A DNA stretch of 11,289 nucleotides from Zoogloeaceae bacterium (lineage in GTDB: Bacteria > Pseudomonadota > Gammaproteobacteria > Burkholderiales > Rhodocyclaceae). Position numbers and translations under genes: made by a program. Positions 6,989 through 11,289 of the stretch are shown here, piece after piece; within the stretch, counting starts at the first letter, position 1, and each line of letters opens with the position of its first letter. The notes under the pieces are model-generated. The model was not told where the DNA came from. It made no database searches and saw only the letters and a list, made by a program, of their open reading frames with translations. Location of the stretch: contig JAIRZG010000094.1 of assembly GCA_031267345.1 (NCBI GenBank), positions 1 through 11,289 of the forward strand, written 5' to 3'.

Positions 6989-7768
6989 ATGACGACACTG
7001 AAAAAACTCGCTGCTGCCCTGACCATCAGCGCCCTGTGCTCCATCCCGGCGTTCGCCGCCGAAAAGGCTTTTGTTACCGTCAATGGTCGCGCCGTGCCGC
7101 AATACGTGGCGGACGCCTTTATTGAAGACCAGCAGGGCGCGCCGGATTCCGATGAATTTCGCAATGCCGTGCGCGAAGAATTCATCCGCCGCGAACTGAT
7201 CATCGGCGAAGCCCGCAAAAAAGGGCTGGACAAGAAAAAACAAGTCATGGGACAACTGGAAAACGCGCGGCAAATGGTGCTGGTGCGCGCCTACCTGACC
7301 GACTACCTCGAGGCGAATCCGGTCACGGAAGCCCAGATCAATGAAGCCTACGTGACGTTCACGCAACGTCTGGGCGATACCGAATACAAGACCCGGCACA
7401 TTCTGGTCGAAAACGAAGCCGAAGCCAGGGAACTGGTCGCCAAGCTGGACAAGGGCGAAAAATTTGAAGACCTGGCGAAAGACTCCAAAGACCCCGGCAG
7501 CAAGGAAAATGGCGGCGATCTGGGCTGGATGTCGCCTTCCGCCTTTGTCGCGCCCTTTGCCGAAGCCCTGGGCAAACTCAAAAAAGGCGAATACAGCAAG
7601 GAGCCGGTGCAAAGCCAGTTCGGTTATCACATCATTCTGGTTGAAGACACCCGCGCCCTGACGCCGCCCGCGTTGGAACAAATCAAGCCGCAAATCACCC
7701 AAAGCCTGACCCAGCAAAAAGTGGAAACCCTGATCAACACCCTGCGAAGCAAGGCCAAAATCAACTGA
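6989..7768 (+). CDS. Periplasmic PpiC-type (parvulin) peptidyl-prolyl isomerase
   Basis: A 259-aa exported foldase catalysing cis-trans isomerisation of prolyl bonds in periplasmic and outer-membrane proteins. A Sec signal peptide is clear (lysines near the start, hydrophobic core, A-F-A cleavage after about residue 23). A helical SurA-like N-terminal region with R-R-E-L-I-I-G-E-A follows (about 45-125). Then comes one parvulin domain (about 130-225): T-R-H-I-L, the G-G-D-L-G-W loop, A-P-F-A-E-A, and F-G-Y-H-I-I near its end. A helical tail ends the protein. A strong ribosome binding site, GGAAGGA, lies at 6972-6978. TATCAT at 6943-6948 could be a -10 box giving ppiC its own promoter in addition to read-through from yciB. 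Transcription should end at the hairpin at 7870-7908. In many betaproteobacteria a bolA-like gene lies between yciB and ppiC; none fits the 112-bp gap here. Confidence 0.94.
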   Translation: MTTLKKLAAALTISALCSIPAFAAEKAFVTVNGRAVPQYVADAFIEDQQGAPDSDEFRNAVREEFIRRELIIGEARKKGLDKKKQVMGQLENARQMVLVRAYLTDYLEANPVTEAQINEAYVTFTQRLGDTEYKTRHILVENEAEARELVAKLDKGEKFEDLAKDSKDPGSKENGGDLGWMSPSAFVAPFAEALGKLKKGEYSKEPVQSQFGYHIILVEDTRALTPPALEQIKPQITQSLTQQKVETLINTLRSKAKIN

Positions 7769-7794
7769 GGAAACAAAAACTGTCCTTCCCTTGA

Positions 7795-7839
7795 CAAGCG
7801 GGAATTCGGTATTTTCAAAGGCTTATGGATTCCCGCTTG
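7795..7839. repeat. Inverted repeat resembling a dispersed CCCGC-type intergenic repeat
   Basis: CAAGCGGGAAT (7795-7805) and its exact complement ATTCCCGCTTG (7829-7839) flank a 23-base loop, giving an 11-bp perfect stem. The right arm with its flank (TGGATTCCCGCTTGCGCGAG) resembles the ATTCCCGC...GCGGGAAT intergenic repeats scattered in Neisseria and other betaproteobacteria (dRS3-like). No T-run follows, so it is not itself a terminator. The resemblance is from memory and the copy number cannot be seen in one window. Confidence 0.5.
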
Positions 7840-7869
7840 CGCGAGGGTGGCGGTCAGGCCGGTACGTAC

Positions 7870-7908
7870 AAAAAGCCGTCATGTCCATTACGGGCATGAC
7901 GGCTTTTT
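7870..7908. terminator. Bidirectional intrinsic terminator between convergent genes
   Basis: AAAAAGCCGTCATGTCC (7870-7886) pairs with GGGCATGACGGCTTTTT (7892-7908) around a five-base loop, with a single G-U pair. The stem is GC-rich in the middle and has an A-run on one side and a T-run on the other, so it reads as an intrinsic terminator on both strands. It lies 102 bp after the ppiC stop and 51 bp after the diguanylate cyclase stop on the opposite strand, and serves both. Confidence 0.92.
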
Positions 7909-7958
7909 CTTTTTCGGCGGCGAAAAGCCGCGTGATGGTGGGGATCGTCCCCGCTTCT

Positions 7959-9674
7959 TCATTCCGGCTTGTGCCTTCTGTCCTCGCGGTGTCGCCGCGC
8001 GCCAGGTTGCGCCACGGAACAGATGTTGCGTCCGGCGTTCTTGCTGGCGTACATGGCGGCGTCGGCGGCTTCCAGCAGGGATTGCGGCGTATCGCCATGA
8101 TCCGGAAAAATGCTGATGCCAATGCTGGCCTCGATGGGCAGGTCAAGGTTCTCCACTTTCAGGGACGGGTTCAGGCGTTGCAGCAATTTTTCCGCCACCA
8201 GACAGGCTTCATCGGCGTTGTAAATGGGATTCAACAGCACCACGAATTCATCCCCCGCCAGACGCGCCGCCGTATCGCTGGAACGCACACCATGCCGCAA
8301 ACGGTGCGCCACTTCCTGCAGCATCACGTCGCCGACTTTGTGTCCATGCTCGTCGTTGATGGCCTTGAAGCGATCCAGATCGATAAACAATACCGCCAGC
8401 TTGCGCGCGTGTTGTCTAGCCTGGGCGATGGCCTCGTCCAGTTTGCTGAAGAAAGTCAGCCGATTGGGCAGCCCGGTCAGCGGGTCGTGGTGCGCCATGT
8501 GCATCATGGTCTGATGGTTTTCTTCCAGTGTCGCAACCTGGGCGCGAATCTGGTTTTGCATTTCTTCCACGCTTTTCGCCAGTTGACCCACTTCATCCTG
8601 ACGTTGCGTGGGCAGCGGCAGAATACCGCCGCTGTCGCGCGCCGCGAAACGCCGCACGGATTCCAGAATCTGCGCCAGAGGCCGGGTCACGGCCTGGGAA
8701 ACCAGCCAGGCCACGAGCAACGCCAGAAAACTAAAGGACAATACAATCCGCACCATGTTGTTCGCCAAGGCGTGATGCTCCTGCCAGACCTGAATCAAGG
8801 GTTCGGAAATGCCGAGAATAAACGCGCTGTCGCCGACAAAATCGCTAATCTGCACTCGCTGAAAAGCCGCCACCACATCCGCCTGATTGGGCTGTCGATC
8901 CAGTTGAATATCGGTCACGACGCTTTCTTCCTTGCCGCTGACGATTCGCGCCACATCCGGAAATTGCGTTTGCAGCAGACGCCTGTCACGCCCGGTAGCC
9001 TCCATGCCATGAATGGACAAGCCATCCTGCCAGGCCAGATGCAGCTTGTAATTCATCGGCAATTCCGCCTGAATCCGGTGGGCAATGTAATCCACGTCGA
9101 TGCGCATCACCGCCAGAAGACGGCTTTTTTCACCCTCGCCACGCGGCACAGGCGTCGCTGCCAGCACGGTCAGACGCTCCAGCTCGCCTTCGTCCGGCAA
9201 ATAGGTCAGCGCCTCCGAAAGATACACCAGTCCCGGACTCAGACGCATGGCCTGCTCAATATGCGGCCTCAGGAAAGCCTTGTCCGCCTTGCGCTGAACC
9301 GTTTTTCCGTTCTGGATGAAAAAATGTTTTTCCTCGCCATCCGGACGCATCTCGACCATGCTGAGTTGCACATACTCCGGGCGCGCCTGCAAGAGGATAG
9401 GCACCATGCGCGCAAAGGCCAGATTGCCACTGGTCTCGTCACTTTCCGACTGCCGCATGTACATCGCGAACATCCGCACATCCCGCATTGCCGCCCGCAA
9501 GTTCGCCACCAACCGCTGCCCCACCACTTGGGTGGAAACCCGTAGATTTTTTTCGGTCTGCGCCACCAGCAGACGACGACTGTTGTCATAGGCGTAATAG
9601 CCCGTCAGCCCAGAAGACAGAATCGCAAGCACGGCCAATACCATGGCCAAACGGAGTGCGATCCCTACATGCAT
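7959..9674 (-). CDS. Membrane-anchored diguanylate cyclase with HAMP and AGDEF domains
   Basis: Predicted to make cyclic di-GMP from two GTP in response to a periplasmic signal. From the ATG at 9672-9674 (571 aa) the order is: TM helix (about 6-26), a periplasmic sensor of about 280 residues of possible double-Cache type, a second TM helix (about 306-328), a HAMP linker with V-T-R-P-L and Q-D-E-V-G-Q-L, and a GGDEF domain (about 396-556). The domain starts at D-P-L-T-G-L-P-N-R, has the metal/substrate motif D-L-D-R-F-K-A-I-N-D, and the active-site loop reads A-G-D-E-F (about 473-477) instead of G-G-D-E-F; AGDEF enzymes can be active. R-S-S-D sits exactly five residues before it, so the allosteric inhibitory I-site is intact. 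There is no EAL domain. The frame extends 39 codons upstream (to 9791), but that segment looks unlike a signal region and would contain the -10 box at 9756-9761, so the shorter start is preferred. Confidence 0.92.
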   Translation of the reverse strand: MHVGIALRLAMVLAVLAILSSGLTGYYAYDNSRRLLVAQTEKNLRVSTQVVGQRLVANLRAAMRDVRMFAMYMRQSESDETSGNLAFARMVPILLQARPEYVQLSMVEMRPDGEEKHFFIQNGKTVQRKADKAFLRPHIEQAMRLSPGLVYLSEALTYLPDEGELERLTVLAATPVPRGEGEKSRLLAVMRIDVDYIAHRIQAELPMNYKLHLAWQDGLSIHGMEATGRDRRLLQTQFPDVARIVSGKEESVVTDIQLDRQPNQADVVAAFQRVQISDFVGDSAFILGISEPLIQVWQEHHALANNMVRIVLSFSFLALLVAWLVSQAVTRPLAQILESVRRFAARDSGGILPLPTQRQDEVGQLAKSVEEMQNQIRAQVATLEENHQTMMHMAHHDPLTGLPNRLTFFSKLDEAIAQARQHARKLAVLFIDLDRFKAINDEHGHKVGDVMLQEVAHRLRHGVRSSDTAARLAGDEFVVLLNPIYNADEACLVAEKLLQRLNPSLKVENLDLPIEASIGISIFPDHGDTPQSLLEAADAAMYASKNAGRNICSVAQPGARRHREDRRHKPE

Positions 9675-9755
9675 AATGGAAATAAACTGGAAGAAGTTGA
9701 AAAAGCCGCGTACCGCGTCATGCTGAACACCATAAAAAAGCAGGAAAGCAGACGC

Positions 9756-9761
9756 ATTATA
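9756..9761 (-). promoter_or_regulatory. Candidate -10 box for the diguanylate cyclase gene
   Basis: On the minus strand TATAAT (part of TATATAAT) lies 81 bp upstream of the preferred start codon. The -35 region is poor (TTGATC occurs at a 20-bp spacing). If real, it makes any start further upstream than 9674 untranslatable from this transcript, and that is the main argument for the shorter protein. Confidence 0.4.
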
Positions 9762-9866
9762 TAGACAACGCTGGAAAGTAAGATCAAGCATTCCATAGCA
9801 TTAGGCTATCAGGGGGATGCAAAAAAGCAATTAGCCTCTACAGTCCGAACTGTTCATAATGCTTCA

Positions 9867-9967
9867 CAGGGAACGCAGGGTCACTCCTCCAGACCCGCAC
9901 CCCAACCCCCAACCCCAACAGAGGGGTTTTAGTCGCCGGATGGCTCAAGCCGTTCGGCGTTTTTTTT
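9867..9967 (+). ncRNA. Candidate C-rich small RNA ending in an orphan terminator
   Basis: There is a strong plus-strand terminator at 9934-9967 with no plus-strand gene upstream of it, so some transcript probably begins just before. CATAAT at 9855-9860 with TTAGCC 18 bp upstream could be its promoter, predicting an RNA of about 100 nt. The RNA would carry an anti-Shine-Dalgarno-like CTCCTCC (9884-9890), a C-rich stretch, a small hairpin (AACCCC 9911-9916 with GGGGTT 9923-9928) and then the terminator stem: the architecture of a trans-acting regulatory RNA. The promoter is weak and there is no family match, so this is inference from structure. Confidence 0.35.
9934..9967 (+). terminator. Strong intrinsic terminator with no cognate upstream gene
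   Basis: CGCCGGATGGC (9934-9944) pairs over 11 positions with GCCGTTCGGCG (9949-9959), including two G-U pairs, around a four-base loop. Eight T residues follow at 9960-9967. The T-run is only on the plus strand, so it ends plus-strand transcription. The closest upstream gene is on the other strand and points away. Confidence 0.88.
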
Positions 9968-10017
9968 GCGCGCGACCCGCAATGCCCAGCAAGAAATCAG
10001 GGCGAGTTCATACTATC

Positions 10018-10086
10018 GGCGAAGACGACATACTGAATGGCGGCGAAGACGCAGACATCTTTCGCTTCCGTAATGCCGATCTCCTG
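10018..10086 (+). pseudogene. RTX (calcium-binding repeat) protein scrap
   Basis: In one plus-strand frame, 17 residues read GEDDILNGGEDADIFRF (10018-10068), followed by R-N-A-D-L-L. This fits the last RTX nonapeptide unit and the A-D-x-F-x-F strand that ends many hemolysin-type calcium-binding repeat blocks (consensus like G-x-D-x-L-x-G-G-x-G-A-D-x-F-x-F). The surrounding frame is not RTX-like, has a Pro/Arg-rich start and no repeats on either side, so only one unit is left. Most likely a decayed RTX exoprotein or adhesin gene. A chance match of this length is unlikely but not excluded. Confidence 0.5.
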
Positions 10087-10214
10087 AGGCCGAACCGCAC
10101 GAGCGCAACGGTAGCCTGCCCGCATGGGTAACAATTTTGCATAGGTTTGAAAACGGCGCATGTTGCCAGACTTTCAGGGGAAGAAACAGTAAAAAAGGTT
10201 CATGGGAGGTGCAA

Positions 10215-11084
10215 ATGCTTCGCTTTTTTCTTTTCGTAGTCAGCATGATGGCGGCAAGCACAAGCGTTGCCGAAGACGGTGCGCCGTGCTCCGTCGTTGT
10301 GCCGCTCCAGATTATGACTCCAGGGTACAACTCCGAGATCAAGCGCTCTGCCACAGAGATACCCAAATCCCTCTCGCATTTTCGCACCTTCGTAACGACT
10401 GTTACGGAGCACATCGCAGCTCGGCTGGTCAGGGGCAATCTCTGTATAAACAGCGACGAGAGCGATTACAGGCACTCTCTGCTTCAGTTCGTGCACTGGT
10501 CTCTCGAGATGCACTACGATTTCCTCGTCCCGGTATCGCTCCCCATTGGCGGTCGGTCCCTCGACTGCTGGATTTCCAGCCCCTGGATAGACCTTGTTTT
10601 TGAGCGGGGGGCGGTTTCGTCGATCCGCGCTGTCGTGCGTTGGAACGAGCGCCAATTCCTTGTCGATCAAGCGATGCTGGCAGGCGCGCGCAATATGCCG
10701 CTAAGCATGGCAATGCCGCTGAAGCCAAGGGAATTCGGTTACTTTATAGGTGAATACTATGAGAATACGGAACATCTTCGCGAGCCGACTGCAAAGCCGA
10801 TCGAAGAGATCGTACCGCCGGATATTCTGTGGCTGCTCCGTCGTTCCGGGGAGAGGAGGGGCGGAAGTCGTCTCGTCCCACAGGAAGATAGAGTATACGG
10901 CTTTATGCACAAAGCAACAGAAAAGGGCGCGGAGGAGTATACGAAGCTCGTCCTTGCGCTGATCGACCGCTGCTTTGCCTCTGACGAGACGAAGGCAACA
11001 AACCTTCCCTATTACAGCAACATTCTAGACGCCGTCGATCTGATCCCGCTTGAGCAATACAGGAGCGACATGCTGTCTCATTGA
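10215..11084 (+). CDS. Exported protein of unknown function
   Basis: I do not recognise this 289-aa protein. The ATG at 10215 is chosen over an in-frame ATG at 10137 because it has a strong ribosome binding site (GGGAGG at 10204-10209) and starts a clear Sec signal peptide (M-L-R-F-F-L-F-V-V-S-M-M, cleavage likely after S-V-A at about residue 19). The mature part has four cysteines (about residues 25, 77, 118, 253), suitable for disulfides in the periplasm. Visible features are aromatic-rich segments around W-I-S-S-P-W and G-Y-F-I-G-E-Y-Y, a basic R-R-S-G-E-R-R-G-G patch (about 210), and an otherwise soluble mixed composition. No transmembrane helix or lipobox follows the signal. It is followed after 27 bp by the stub of another gene cut by an IS element, so it was probably the first gene of a small operon. 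Position among mobile remnants suggests an accessory origin. Confidence 0.75.
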   Translation: MLRFFLFVVSMMAASTSVAEDGAPCSVVVPLQIMTPGYNSEIKRSATEIPKSLSHFRTFVTTVTEHIAARLVRGNLCINSDESDYRHSLLQFVHWSLEMHYDFLVPVSLPIGGRSLDCWISSPWIDLVFERGAVSSIRAVVRWNERQFLVDQAMLAGARNMPLSMAMPLKPREFGYFIGEYYENTEHLREPTAKPIEEIVPPDILWLLRRSGERRGGSRLVPQEDRVYGFMHKATEKGAEEYTKLVLALIDRCFASDETKATNLPYYSNILDAVDLIPLEQYRSDMLSH

Positions 11085-11111
11085 TTTGAAACGATCACAA
11101 GGAGAAATATC

Positions 11112-11147
11112 ATGAATTACACTTTCGATGATGTTAGAGCACATTAA
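11112..11147 (+). pseudogene. Start of a second operon gene, cut off near the IS630 element
   Basis: A good ribosome binding site (AAGGAGA, about 11099-11105) precedes an ATG at 11112, and the frame M-N-Y-T-F-D-D-V-R-A-H stops after 11 codons. The sequence then becomes A/T-rich and leads directly into an IS630-type transposase. The initiation signals look real, so I infer the 5' end of a gene that was co-transcribed with the exported protein and interrupted by the insertion. A leader peptide is the alternative. The remainder, if it exists, should be on the other side of the IS. Confidence 0.4.
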
Positions 11148-11289
11148 CAAATAATTGATTATTGTGTATGATGTAGGGGATATACAGGAGGAGAGATGCC
11201 AAGGCCATTGTCGAATGATCTGCGAAAAAGGATAGTCGCGGGCAAGGAAGAAGGGAGGAGTCACGCGGAGATAGCGAGGCAGATGCGGG
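11148..11289 (+). mobile_element. IS630-family insertion sequence, left part (runs off window)
   Basis: The A/T-rich segment at 11148-11180 followed by a transposase start codon is consistent with the left end of an IS630/Tc1-mariner-type element, which inserts at TA dinucleotides. I cannot fix the exact terminus: several TA steps lie at 11140-11180 and the right end is outside the window. Confidence 0.6.
11196..11289 (+). CDS. IS630-family transposase, N-terminal part (partial)
   Basis: The ATG at 11196 has an excellent ribosome binding site (AGGAGG at 11186-11191). The 31 visible codons read M-P-R-P-L-S-N-D-L-R-K-R-I-V-A, then G-R-S-H-A-E-I-A-R-Q-M. This is the characteristic N-terminus of IS630-family transposases: a short M-x-R-P-x-S-x-D-L-R-x-R lead into a helix-turn-helix DNA-binding domain. 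The DDE catalytic domain lies beyond the window, so activity cannot be judged. Confidence 0.8.
   Translation, partial: MPRPLSNDLRKRIVAGKEEGRSHAEIARQMR

Larger units (their letters stand above)
9792..10214. other. Gene-poor interval holding an orphan terminator and an RTX-like scrap
   Basis: These 423 bp separate the diguanylate cyclase from the unknown secreted protein. No intact gene is visible. The left part is C-rich on the plus strand (CCCCAACCCCCAACCCC around 9900-9916) and ends in a strong hairpin terminator; the right part contains a short RTX-repeat-like coding scrap. Both are listed separately. From 10140 to 10214 there is A/G-rich leader sequence ahead of the ribosome binding site at 10204-10209, with no convincing promoter. 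Confidence 0.5.

Noticed and set aside
7791..9545. A 584-codon plus-strand frame antisense to the diguanylate cyclase
   Set aside because: It is His/Arg/Gln-rich with no domain, starts without a ribosome binding site, and is opposite a gene with complete GGDEF and HAMP motifs; a shadow of GC-biased codons.
9859..10131. The 90-codon plus-strand frame as an intact gene
   Set aside because: It reads through a strong terminator hairpin and T-run, has no ribosome binding site and a Pro/Arg/Gln-rich start. Only the RTX-like 17 residues are protein-like, so I report that part as a scrap.
1..11289. CRISPR array, tRNA or rRNA genes
   Set aside because: No regularly spaced direct repeats and no cloverleaf or rRNA-like sequence was seen on either strand by eye; a covariance-model scan would be needed to be certain.

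Overview
The window looks like chromosome from a Gram-negative proteobacterium, most likely a betaproteobacterium. The reasons are moderate GC, a lipoprotein secretin with pseudopilins, and a divergent serS / yciB-ppiC arrangement with a parvulin of the kind common in that class. The taxonomic call is inference from gene content, not from a marker search.

Layout. (1) Positions 1-207 are the 3' end of an Rhs/YD-repeat gene whose core stops just after the conserved GRF-x-G-I-D motif; the tail beyond it is not Rhs-like. (2) Positions 429-4145 are a tight four-gene operon of type II secretion / type IV pilus type: a TPR-secretin lipoprotein with a C-terminal cohesin-like domain, then three small pseudopilins, the last lacking the usual Glu+5. 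No ATPase, platform protein or prepilin peptidase is present, so the machine must be completed elsewhere. (3) Positions 4146-4894 are a scar: the 3' part of an IS3-family element with one terminus, then about 200 bp with no recognisable content and a possible 38-codon ORF overlapping the serS stop. (4) Positions 4895-7768 are housekeeping: serS on the minus strand, divergent from yciB and a periplasmic PpiC-type foldase on the plus strand. (5) A strong bidirectional terminator at 7870-7908 separates ppiC from a convergent membrane diguanylate cyclase (AGDEF active site, intact RxxD inhibitory site). (6) Positions 9792-10214 are a non-coding or degraded stretch: a C-rich segment ending in an orphan strong terminator (candidate small RNA) and a short RTX-repeat-like coding remnant. 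(7) Positions 10215-11289 look like accessory DNA: a secreted protein of unknown function with four cysteines, an 11-codon stub of a following gene, and the start of an IS630-family transposase that runs off the window.

The housekeeping core is thus flanked by accessory DNA on both sides (Rhs remnant, IS3 remnant, RTX-like remnant, unknown secreted protein, IS630). The best candidates for something little described are the unknown secreted protein with its interrupted partner, the orphan-terminator C-rich transcript, and the compact cohesin-secretin/pseudopilin module. I found no CRISPR array, tRNA, rRNA or complete defence system.
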